A stretch of DNA of 7,835 nucleotides from a bacterium. GTDB taxonomy: Bacteria; UBP14; UBA6098; B30-G16. Below are positions 1 to 6,094 of the stretch, in pieces (within the stretch, counting starts at the first letter, position 1; each line of letters starts with the position of its first letter). The stretch is from assembly GCA_030620455.1 (NCBI GenBank), contig JAUXEQ010000063.1, positions 1 to 7,835 on the forward strand, written 5' to 3'. A program made the translations under genes and the position numbers. A model generated the notes under the pieces. The model was not told where the DNA came from. It did not search any database and saw only the letters and a program-made list of their open reading frames with translations.

Positions 1-878
1 GTAACTAAAACGATTTCAGCATGTTTTTTTTTGGATATATTATGTACTTTTTTAACCTTTTCTAGATTATCAAATCTGTGATCTAAAAACCATTTATATC
101 CTACAATATCGATGCCAGTTCCCTCGATCAATTTGTAAAATCTAATAGGATTAGCAATTCCAGCAGCTAAGAATATCTTTTTCTGATGCAGTTCGGCTAT
201 ATTTATCGACTTTGAATTGCCCTTGATGCTTTTGATTTCGCCGATTTTGATGTTTCGATGGAAAACTTTACAATCGCACTCTAATTGACGTCTAGATTCA
301 AAATTCTTGGGAACAATACATAGTGCTGGATTTTTCTGTCCCAGATAGTTAAAACGCCATAAAGTATCTCTTCGACCTCCAAATGGAAAGATAGCTGTAT
401 CAAATTCATCTCCATCGAGCATTAATATATCGAGATCATGTTTAAGTCCTAAATGCTGAAATCCATCATCTAGTATATAAATTGTAGCTTCTTCACGCAG
501 GCTCATTCCTGCATAATATCTATTTCTGTTTACTGCAATTTTCACATCGGGTAATTTGTCAGTCAACATCGCAGGTTCGTCGCCAACTTCACGCCAATCT
601 GACACACTGTTCTCGATAACAGTTAATTTAGAGGATTTCCGTCGATAACCTCGTGTTAATATTACTGGAGTTTCTCCCATTTCTAACAGTAGTTTTGCAA
701 GGTATATTGTCATCGGTGTTTTGTTCGATCCGCCCATTTTAATAGAACCAACGCTTAATACAGGATGCGGTAAGGCTTTTTGTGCAATTATTTTTTTATG
801 ATATAAAAGGAATCTTAAATAAAGAGGTATCTCGATAGTTTTAAAAATGAGTTGTTTCACGATAGCTTTATTCCGCAT
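1..878 (-). CDS. lpxK: Tetraacyldisaccharide 4'-kinase (lipid A biosynthesis), C-terminus off the left edge
   Basis: LpxK phosphorylates the 4' position of the lipid A disaccharide at the inner face of the cytoplasmic membrane. I translated the minus strand from the ATG at 878 and found 292 uninterrupted residues; the family is usually about 310-350, so only the last few dozen are missing. Family motifs appear in order: a P-loop region SVGSIKMGGSNKTP (42-55), LTRGYRRKS (74-82), GDEP (99-102), LDDGFQH (136-142), DLDILMLD (148-155), FPFGGRRD (164-171), AAGIANP (238-244) and LDH (265-267). By position, D100 and H267 would match the catalytic Asp/His pair known from Aquifex LpxK, and D137/D138 the metal-binding pair. 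The P-loop is odd: the usual GGTGKTP reads GGSNKTP. The start lies 4 bp after the stop of the upstream gene with no clear Shine-Dalgarno, so translation may be coupled. An N-terminal hydrophobic stretch (about 10-26) fits the membrane-associated helix. The assignment is secure. Confidence 0.93.
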   Translation of the reverse strand, partial: MRNKAIVKQLIFKTIEIPLYLRFLLYHKKIIAQKALPHPVLSVGSIKMGGSNKTPMTIYLAKLLLEMGETPVILTRGYRRKSSKLTVIENSVSDWREVGDEPAMLTDKLPDVKIAVNRNRYYAGMSLREEATIYILDDGFQHLGLKHDLDILMLDGDEFDTAIFPFGGRRDTLWRFNYLGQKNPALCIVPKNFESRRQLECDCKVFHRNIKIGEIKSIKGNSKSINIAELHQKKIFLAAGIANPIRFYKLIEGTGIDIVGYKWFLDHRFDNLEKVKKVHNISKKKHAEIVLV

Positions 879-882
879 TTGT

Positions 883-1452
883 TTACGATCTAAAGTGTCT
901 CCAAAGTCTTTGGAATTCTTTAAGATAAGTATTTGAAAGCTCAGTGGAATTTATTATCAAAAGATTTTCGAAATTCTTATTGTTAGCCGAGGCTGTCCAA
1001 TTATATGAGCCTGTAATTAATAGGTTAGAATCTATAACTGCGAATTTATGATGCATCAGTGCACCACTGAAATCTGTACGAAGTGGAATTGAGTTGTTAA
1101 TCAGAAAGATTTTTTTACTATATCTGCTCTTGTTCTGTCCATCATCGAGAATAACTCGAACAGAAACACCTCTCTGTTTTGCTTCTGTTAATGCCTGAGC
1201 TATTGGTCTGCTTGTAAAGGAATACAATGCGACATCAACGGTTTTATTGGCTGAGTTAATAGCATAAACTATCGCAATTTCACATCCACCGTCAGGAGAG
1301 AAATAAACCGAAGCTTGATCTGCATTTAGGTTTACTGGAGATGCAAATTTTTTGCTGATGTATCCTGTGCTTCTCTCCATTGTTAACAGAGCGATAATAA
1401 ATATTATTACAATAATAATAAAAGTGGTTGGTTTTCTTCTTTTCTTTGCCAT
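883..1452 (-). CDS. Membrane-anchored phospholipase D-like (single HKD, Nuc-type) protein
   Basis: This 189-residue protein has a basic N-terminus (AKKRRK) followed by a hydrophobic helix at about 11-24, so it is probably anchored with its catalytic domain in the periplasm, or is an uncleaved secreted form. One HKD motif is complete: H134-x-K136-x4-D141, then G148-S149 and N151. The earlier segments VDVALYSFTS (72-81), ALTEAKQRGVSVRVILDD (87-104) and the final LKEFQRLW (177-184) are typical of the small Nuc-like PLD family, in which two subunits pair their single HKD motifs into one active site. Known members are nonspecific endonucleases or phosphodiesterases. The substrate here cannot be read from the sequence. 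It precedes lpxK by 4 bp, suggesting a shared transcript, and is divergent from the barrel protein gene at 1566. There is no strong Shine-Dalgarno before the ATG. The family call is secure and the function is open. Confidence 0.82.
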   Translation of the reverse strand: MAKKRRKPTTFIIIVIIFIIALLTMERSTGYISKKFASPVNLNADQASVYFSPDGGCEIAIVYAINSANKTVDVALYSFTSRPIAQALTEAKQRGVSVRVILDDGQNKSRYSKKIFLINNSIPLRTDFSGALMHHKFAVIDSNLLITGSYNWTASANNKNFENLLIINSTELSNTYLKEFQRLWRHFRS

Positions 1453-1565
1453 TGTTTTTTTTCGTTATCAATTCATGTTTTAATGTTGGACTAAATATAA
1501 CTTGTAAAATTAGAACAACTTAGTAATTTTATTTGCAAACTACAATTTCAAAAAGGGGTGGTAAA
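1453..1565. promoter_or_regulatory. Divergent intergenic region, promoters not clearly resolved
   Basis: This 113-bp AT-rich spacer separates the PLD-like gene (leftward) from the barrel protein gene (rightward), so it should hold at least two promoters. On the minus strand, TTGCAA followed 18 bp later by TCTAAT (roughly 1511-1540) is a possible weak sigma-70 promoter for the PLD-like gene and lpxK. I found no convincing box pair on the plus strand and no clear inverted repeat. Confidence 0.3.
1555..1561 (+). promoter_or_regulatory. Shine-Dalgarno that fixes the start of the barrel protein
   Basis: GGGGTGG lies 4 bp before the ATG at 1566. An in-frame TTG at 1533 would add 11 hydrophilic residues in front of the signal peptide and has no ribosome binding site, so 1566 is the preferred start. 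Confidence 0.7.
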
Positions 1566-2096
1566 ATGCGAAGGATAATGCTTATGCTGTTGTTGGTCTT
1601 GGTTTGTGTAGTTTCGGCAAAGGATTTCAAACCTATGCTTGGTGGTGGATTAGGTATTGAAAGCTCCGACAAGACATATTTTGTATTTAGAGGTGAGGGA
1701 ATGCTTCCAGTCTATAAGGCATTTCACGCACGAGCCACTTTTTTGCATTTCAAAACAGGTGAAAATACTACACGTTTCACTCTGTGCAGTGGAATGAGTG
1801 TAGATGCAATTTACATGTTTCCTATGGATAAAATGACACCTTATGGATTGGCAAGTTTTAATTTTACTTCATCCTCTACAAAATTTGAGGGGTATTCTTC
1901 AACGTCGACTTCCACAGATTTTACTATTTTAATTGGTGCAGGTTTGAATTACCCTCTTAAGAACGCTCCTGTTATACCTTTTGGTGAGTTAGGTATAGGT
2001 ATCTGGTCCAGGTCAACAGGCAATGGAACCAGTAGCAGTGATTCGGAAACTATTCTTAAACTTACCTTTGGTGTAAGAATTAATCTCGGGAAATGA
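1566..2096 (+). CDS. Small exported outer-membrane beta-barrel-like protein
   Basis: The product is 176 residues. It begins with a textbook Sec signal peptide: MRR, a hydrophobic run (4-16), and a V-S-A site giving probable cleavage after residue 18. The cysteine at 14 is preceded by Leu-Val, so it is not a good lipobox. The mature part of about 158 residues is rich in Gly, Ser, Thr and aromatic residues, with alternating hydrophobic stretches such as TYFVFRGEG, HARATFLHF, DAIYMF, YGLASFNFT, FTILIGAGLNY, FGELGIGIW and LKLTFGVRINLG. They are separated by Ser/Thr-rich loops. This pattern and size fit an 8-stranded OmpX/OmpA-like barrel. The chain does not end in the usual aromatic residue (it ends LGK), so the barrel call is inferred from pattern, not from a recognised family. 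Its stop codon overlaps the ATG of the downstream peptidase remnant (ATGA). No specific function can be assigned. Confidence 0.65.
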   Translation: MRRIMLMLLLVLVCVVSAKDFKPMLGGGLGIESSDKTYFVFRGEGMLPVYKAFHARATFLHFKTGENTTRFTLCSGMSVDAIYMFPMDKMTPYGLASFNFTSSSTKFEGYSSTSTSTDFTILIGAGLNYPLKNAPVIPFGELGIGIWSRSTGNGTSSSDSETILKLTFGVRINLGK

Positions 2097-2579
2097 ATAT
2101 GTCTATAAGGTCAGCATTGCAAATTCTAAATCATCTTATTGGAAGCTTATCCTTTGCACAAACACCCGATGTTGACCCACGATTTCATACATTTGACGAG
2201 GTTCTCGCAGAAATCGAGAGCCTCGTTGTTCTTTATCCTAACCTATGTTATATAGATACAATTAATACAACTGGTTTCGATTCATTGCCTGTTGTGGCTG
2301 TCAAGATTTCCACGAATGCTATTCACTGCGTTGATAAAAGTAATATTCTTGTTGTAGCAGGACAGCACTTGCAGAACTCCTTTGAGAGCTAAAATTAGAT
2401 ATTCTGTGCCAACAGAGTCGTTTATCGAGATATTCGACATATACGGAAAGCTTGTTTTTGGTGAGAGTATCGATAAATTAGGTTCGATTGACCTATCGAA
2501 TTTTTCAAATGGAATTTACCTTGTAAGAATATATAATTCTGATAGTTCTATTGTCAAAAAAATTGCTGTTGTCAAATAA
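2093..2579 (+). pseudogene. Remnant of a secreted M14 zinc carboxypeptidase with a C-terminal sorting-tail-like domain
   Basis: Two adjoining frames carry opposite ends of one protein type. The first frame (2093-2392) has a weak signal-like start ending SLSFA, then FHTFDEVLAEIESLVVLYPN and, further on, LPVVAVKIS and NILVVAGQH. These resemble the opening strands of M14 carboxypeptidases up to the first zinc ligand in the usual GQHARE/GQHAEE motif. It stops about six residues after GQH. The second frame (codons from about 2382, stop 2577-2579) gives AKIRYSVPTESFIEIFDIYG, then GKLVF, FSNGIYLVRI and VKKIAVVK. This looks like a Por-secretion/type IX sorting tail, usually introduced by an NPFN-type motif. 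The frame changes by one position near 2380-2392, where the first frame reads NSFES. Roughly 250-300 or more catalytic residues, including the HxxE glutamate, are absent. I infer an internal deletion plus a frameshift. It cannot be an active peptidase. An assembly collapse is the alternative. Confidence 0.75.
2196..2226 (+). other. Strong 12-bp inverted repeat with 7-nt loop, possible terminator or attenuator
   Basis: The left arm ACGAGGTTCTCG (2196-2207) pairs with the right arm CGAGAGCCTCGT (2215-2226) across the loop CAGAAAT. Eleven of the 12 pairs are Watson-Crick and one is G-U; two more G-U pairs extend it outward on each side. On the plus strand it is followed by the U-rich run TGTTCTTTAT. 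It lies inside the peptidase remnant, about 100 bp after the barrel gene stop. A role in ending the barrel transcript before lpxL is inferred. Confidence 0.4.
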
Positions 2580-2632
2580 TAATTTCCCTACCTTTAAGCA
2601 ATCTCAGATTAAAATCGAAAAGTAAATTTTCA

Positions 2633-3544
2633 ATGGCTAAATCGAGAAAAGCAGACAGAACCAACATTAAACATGTAATAGAATTTATTGGAGCAAAGAT
2701 TCTAATCTTTCTTTTGTGGATATTTCCCTGTAGATTTTCAATTTCCTTAGGTGGTTTTTTTGGAAAGTTAGCTTGGCATATAGGCATAAGAAGAAAGGTC
2801 GCAAGACGTAACTTCTCCTTATGTTTTGGCGATAAATATACAGAAAAGGAACGCGATGCAATCCTCAAGAAATCATACGATTACTTCATCCGGACAAGCG
2901 CTGAATTCATTATATTACCGAGAATACTTAAGAAAGACTATATAGTCAATGTCAATGATTTTGAATATTTAGAAAACTTTGCACGTGAGAGAAAAGGAGT
3001 TGTTCTTTTTACAGGTCATCTGGGGAATTGGGAATTTTTAGGCAGTTATCTTGTTAAAAGGGGCATTCCGTTAGATGTAATTGTCGCTCGCCAAAGAAAT
3101 AAATTTATTAACTCAATTATTGAAAAAATGCGAAACGATGTCGGGATGGGTTTGATTTATTTCCGAAGTGCTGTTAAGCAAATTACTAAATCCCTTCTCA
3201 ACGGACGAATGGTGGCTTTTTTAGCCGATCAGGATGCAGGAGAACATGGTGAAATTGTTAACTTTTTAGGTAATCCAGCATCTACTCACAAGGGTCCAGC
3301 GGTATTTGCTTTAAAAACGAGACTGCCCATAATTATTGGGTTTATGATTCGTCAGGAGGATGGCTATCATCAAGATATATATATTTTGCCGCCTATCTAC
3401 ATAAATCAAACTGGAGATTTCGATGCCGATGTCCATGAAATAACACAGCAATTAGTGAAAGTGCTTGAAGAAGCAGTAGAAAAACACCCAGAGCAATATT
3501 TCTGGGCACACAGAAGATTCAAGAGTACATTGGATTGTTATTAA
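2633..3544 (+). CDS. lpxL: LpxL/HtrB-type lysophospholipid (Kdo-lipid A) acyltransferase
   Basis: The protein has 303 residues, the normal size for the LpxL/LpxM family (about 290-320), which adds secondary acyl chains to Kdo-lipid A at the inner membrane. An N-terminal hydrophobic helix (about 15-32) is followed by RRKVARRNFSLCFGD (53-67), the family's conserved RR-x3-N-L region. The catalytic HX4E box is intact as H129-LGNW-E134 after GVVLFTG. Later family blocks are ARQRNKF (152-158), GRMVAFLADQD (191-201), GNPASTHKGPAVFALKT (213-229) and the terminal WAHRRFKS (291-298). The ATG at 2633 has only a weak purine-rich stretch upstream and sits 53 bp after the peptidase remnant. Whether it is an LpxL (laurate) or LpxM (myristate) equivalent, or an acyltransferase for another lipid, cannot be decided; the symbol is given for the family. 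It is transcribed opposite to lpxK, about 1.75 kb away, and converges on pyrC. Confidence 0.87.
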   Translation: MAKSRKADRTNIKHVIEFIGAKILIFLLWIFPCRFSISLGGFFGKLAWHIGIRRKVARRNFSLCFGDKYTEKERDAILKKSYDYFIRTSAEFIILPRILKKDYIVNVNDFEYLENFARERKGVVLFTGHLGNWEFLGSYLVKRGIPLDVIVARQRNKFINSIIEKMRNDVGMGLIYFRSAVKQITKSLLNGRMVAFLADQDAGEHGEIVNFLGNPASTHKGPAVFALKTRLPIIIGFMIRQEDGYHQDIYILPPIYINQTGDFDADVHEITQQLVKVLEEAVEKHPEQYFWAHRRFKSTLDCY

Positions 3545-3545
3545 C

Positions 3546-3607
3546 ACAAAAAAATAGCGAATTATTATTTATCTCATAAAGGGCTATGTATAATGGATAA
3601 TAGCTCT
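3546..3607 (-). terminator. Possible terminator between the convergent pyrC and lpxL ends
   Basis: Read on the minus strand, AGAGCTAT and ATAGCCCT (3607-3600 and 3587-3580) form a 7-of-8 bp stem with a 12-nt loop, 1 nt after the pyrC stop. It is followed by TTTAT and, further on, CGCTATTTTTTT. An alternative 5-bp stem, ATAGC/GCTAT, ends directly at the T run. Neither structure is strong. No T run follows on the plus strand, so it suits pyrC better than lpxL. Confidence 0.35.
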
Positions 3608-3608
3608 A

Positions 3609-4895
3609 CTAACTAATAAGCTCATTAAAAACAATCTTACCCTTAACAATAGTCATAACTACTTTGCAATTGAGTTCCCAGCCTTCAAACGGTGTATTCC
3701 TCGATTTCGAGAAGAATTTTGAAGGATCTACTGTCCACAAATGGTTTGGATCAATAACAGTTACGTCTGCAATTGAACCTGAACCCAGAGAACCAGCGGG
3801 AAGGTCAAGTATCTTTGCAGGAGCAGTTGACATAAGCTCGATTGCCCGAAGAGGTGTTAGAATTTCTTCTCTAACAAATTTTGTCCAAATAAGTGCGAAA
3901 GCTGTCTCGAGACCTATAACACCAGGAAGTGAAATATCGAATGGATTATCCTTTTCGAAGACTGCATGAGGAGCGTGATCGGTGGCAATAGCGTCCACAG
4001 CACCGTCGATAAGGCCTTCAACTAATGCTTCTCTGTCTTCCTCTCCACGAAGTGGTGGCAACATTTTGTACTTTGAATGGAAGTTGGATTTCAAAATTAT
4101 CATTTCATTTAGCAAAAGATGGTGTGGCGTAACTTCGCATGTAACAGGTAAACCATTTGTCTTTGCATCTCGAATTAAATCGATGGATTCAGCTGCAGAG
4201 ACATGTTGAATATGAAGTTTTCCACCGGAAATTTTTAGAAGTCCCAGGTCTCGCGCAATCATTGAAGTTTCCGCTTGTGTCGGGATACCTTTCATTCCCG
4301 AAATCGATGAGACTTCACCTTCATGTATCTGTCCCTGTTCTGAAAGTAATGTATCCTCTTCATGAACGAGAATAGGTATCTCTAACTGGGATGAATATGC
4401 TAATGCATTTCGCATTAGCTCGGAGTTTTCAATCGGTCTGCCATCGTCGGAAAATGCCACTGCACCAGCTTCAACCATGTCTGCAAACTCGGCGAGTTCT
4501 CTGCCTGCAAGGCCTTTTGTTACAGCGCCAACCGGATAGACATTAGATAAAGCTTCGGAACCAAGCTTATAAATAAAAGTTATTCTGTCCGCAGTATCTA
4601 TAGGCGGCTTTGTATTTGCCATAGTAACGATTGTGGTAAAACCTCCAGCGACTGCAGCTTTTGAGGCTGTTTCAATAGTCTCTTTATATTCCTCTCCCGG
4701 CTCACGACTGTGAACATGCATATCGACTAATCCCGGTATGACAATCTTCTCAGAGACATCGATAATTTCAGCATCCTTTGGGATACTCTTCGGTTCCATA
4801 GAATCAATAAGTTCATCTATAATCAGTAGATCAGCGATTCTGTCAATGCCTTGAGAAGGATCGATAATACGCCCACCTTTTAGTAGATAGGTCAT
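3609..4895 (-). CDS. pyrC: Dihydroorotase (class I, PyrC type)
   Basis: This is the third step of de novo pyrimidine synthesis, the reversible cyclisation of carbamoyl-aspartate to dihydroorotate in the cytoplasm. The product is 428 residues, as expected for class I bacterial dihydroorotases (about 420-430). The metal and substrate ligands are in place: H60 and H62 in DMHVHSREPGEEYKE (58-72), N94 in TMANTKPP, D151 in FSDDGRP (148-154), H178 in LVHEED, H231 in HIQHVSAAES, the TPHHL block (256-260), and D306 in ATDHAPHA (304-311). GVIGLETAF (325-333) is also characteristic. The HVHSREPG variant (Ser where Leu is usual) leaves both ligand histidines intact. The ATG at 4895 has a strong GGAGGAG ribosome site (4898-4904). 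It is the last gene of the efp-to-pyrC run, 119 bp after mreB. No other pyr genes are in view. Allantoinase or hydantoinase relatives are less likely given the motif set. Confidence 0.94.
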   Translation of the reverse strand: MTYLLKGGRIIDPSQGIDRIADLLIIDELIDSMEPKSIPKDAEIIDVSEKIVIPGLVDMHVHSREPGEEYKETIETASKAAVAGGFTTIVTMANTKPPIDTADRITFIYKLGSEALSNVYPVGAVTKGLAGRELAEFADMVEAGAVAFSDDGRPIENSELMRNALAYSSQLEIPILVHEEDTLLSEQGQIHEGEVSSISGMKGIPTQAETSMIARDLGLLKISGGKLHIQHVSAAESIDLIRDAKTNGLPVTCEVTPHHLLLNEMIILKSNFHSKYKMLPPLRGEEDREALVEGLIDGAVDAIATDHAPHAVFEKDNPFDISLPGVIGLETAFALIWTKFVREEILTPLRAIELMSTAPAKILDLPAGSLGSGSIADVTVIDPNHLWTVDPSKFFSKSRNTPFEGWELNCKVVMTIVKGKIVFNELIS

Positions 4896-5014
4896 AACTC
4901 CTCCGTTAAATTTATTTCCAATAGATTCACTATTTCAAAAGTTTCCTATGAAGACATAATTGTTGTTTAATTATTTATTATAAAAGCAATCGAAAATTTA
5001 TAAATTAAAGTTCC
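4896..5014 (-). promoter_or_regulatory. mreB-pyrC spacer with a possible pyrC promoter
   Basis: This 119-bp AT-rich gap is the longest inside the minus-strand run. It contains a perfect TATAAT on the minus strand (4977-4982), but the region about 17-18 bp upstream has no good -35 box. There is no clear hairpin that would indicate a pyrimidine-responsive attenuator. A separate pyrC promoter is possible but weakly supported. Confidence 0.25.
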
Positions 5015-6064
5015 TTAGCTTTTTTTACTTTCCCTTTGCAAAATTTTCATATAATAAGGGAAATCGGAAATAATTTTTCCGGTTCCACGCACAACACAGG
5101 TAAGCGGATCATCGATCACAAATGTAGCTAATCCAGTTTCTGACTTTACACGTTTATCAAAATTTCTCAAAAGCGATCCACCACCGGTCATAACAATGCC
5201 TCTATCCACAATATCCGCTGCCAGTTCTGGTGGTGTCATTTCTAATCCTGCTCGAATTGCCTGCAGAATAGCCGAAATTGGTTCTTCCATAGCTTCTCGA
5301 ACTTCCGAGGAAGTTGCTCTAATAGTCTTCGGCAATCCGTCAACCAAATCACGACCTTTAACATCCATACTAAGTTCTTTGTCGAGTGGGAAAGCACTTC
5401 CTATTTCAATCTTAATCTTTTCAGCGGTTTGTTCACCAATAAGCAAATTGTATTTCCGTTTGAAATAAGCGACTATAGCCTCGTTCATCTCATCCCCTGC
5501 AATCCTTATAGATGTGTTATTCACAATTCCAGATAACGATATAACCGCAATCTCGGATGTTCCACCACCTATATCGATAATCATATTACCCCTGGGTTCT
5601 TGGATAGGGATTCCAATTCCAATAGAGGCAGCCATTGGTTCATTAATAATAAAAACTTCTCTTGCCCCGGCATTCTCAGCAGAATCGGAGACAGCTCTTC
5701 GCTCTACCTCGGTTATTCCTGATGGAACTGAAATAACAACTCGTGGTTTTACAAGGAATCGAGCTTTAATGACTTTCTTGATAAATTCTCTGAGCATTTG
5801 TTCGGTAACGTCAAAATCGGCAATGACGCCGTCTTTAAGTGGTTTGACGGTACGAATATAATCGGGTGTTCGACCGATCATTTCTTTAGCCTCACGACCA
5901 ATGGCAATTATTTTGTCTGTTTCGTTTTCCAGTGCTACAATACTTGGCTCAGCCAAGACAATACCTTCACCCTTGAGCCAGATCAAAGTATTAACAGTTC
6001 CCAGATCGATACCTATATCGTTGGTTAGAATACTGAACATTTTTAAGACTCGACCTAATGGCAT
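5015..6064 (-). CDS. mreB: Rod shape-determining protein MreB (bacterial actin)
   Basis: MreB polymerises into membrane-bound filaments that orient lateral wall synthesis. The product has 349 residues, the normal size. Actin-fold motifs are complete: phosphate-1 DIGIDLGTVNT (16-26), VISVPSGITEVERRA (110-124), NEPMAA with the catalytic glutamate E142, phosphate-2 DIGGGTSE (164-171), and the adenosine motif GIVMTGGGSLL (289-299). The ATG at 6064 follows a good ribosome site, AAGGGAGC (6070-6077), with 5-bp spacing. An internal ATG at 6040 would remove the first eight residues, but MPLGRVLKMF resembles the short amphipathic membrane helix at the E. coli MreB N-terminus, which favours 6064. The gene follows the L,D-transpeptidase by 30 bp. 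mreC and mreD, which commonly follow mreB, are absent here; pyrC comes next. It could be one of several MreB paralogs. Confidence 0.96.
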   Translation of the reverse strand: MPLGRVLKMFSILTNDIGIDLGTVNTLIWLKGEGIVLAEPSIVALENETDKIIAIGREAKEMIGRTPDYIRTVKPLKDGVIADFDVTEQMLREFIKKVIKARFLVKPRVVISVPSGITEVERRAVSDSAENAGAREVFIINEPMAASIGIGIPIQEPRGNMIIDIGGGTSEIAVISLSGIVNNTSIRIAGDEMNEAIVAYFKRKYNLLIGEQTAEKIKIEIGSAFPLDKELSMDVKGRDLVDGLPKTIRATSSEVREAMEEPISAILQAIRAGLEMTPPELAADIVDRGIVMTGGGSLLRNFDKRVKSETGLATFVIDDPLTCVVRGTGKIISDFPYYMKILQRESKKS

Positions 6065-6094
6065 ATCAAGCTCCCTTCAAGTCGCTTGTTTTAA

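Noticed and set aside
1533..1565. TTG start that would extend the barrel protein by 11 residues
   Set aside because: The extension places polar residues before a clean signal peptide and lacks a ribosome site, whereas the ATG at 1566 has one.
1566..1622. Possible lipoprotein signal (LVC) in the barrel protein
   Set aside because: The residue before the cysteine is Val instead of Gly, Ala or Ser, and a normal V-S-A signal peptidase I site follows.
2060..2082. Short inverted repeat near the end of the barrel gene (CTTAC/GTAAG)
   Set aside because: It has only 5-bp arms, lies within coding sequence, and has no T run; expected by chance in AT-rich DNA.
2572..2868. Minus-strand open frame of 98 codons across the start of the LpxL-type gene
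   Set aside because: It overlaps the conserved N-terminal coding region of the acyltransferase on the opposite strand, shows no recognisable domain, and has no separate support as a gene.
3664..4375. Three plus-strand open frames opposite pyrC
   Set aside because: They are antisense to strongly conserved dihydroorotase motifs, are low in complexity and Ser-rich as expected from reverse reading, and lack credible starts.
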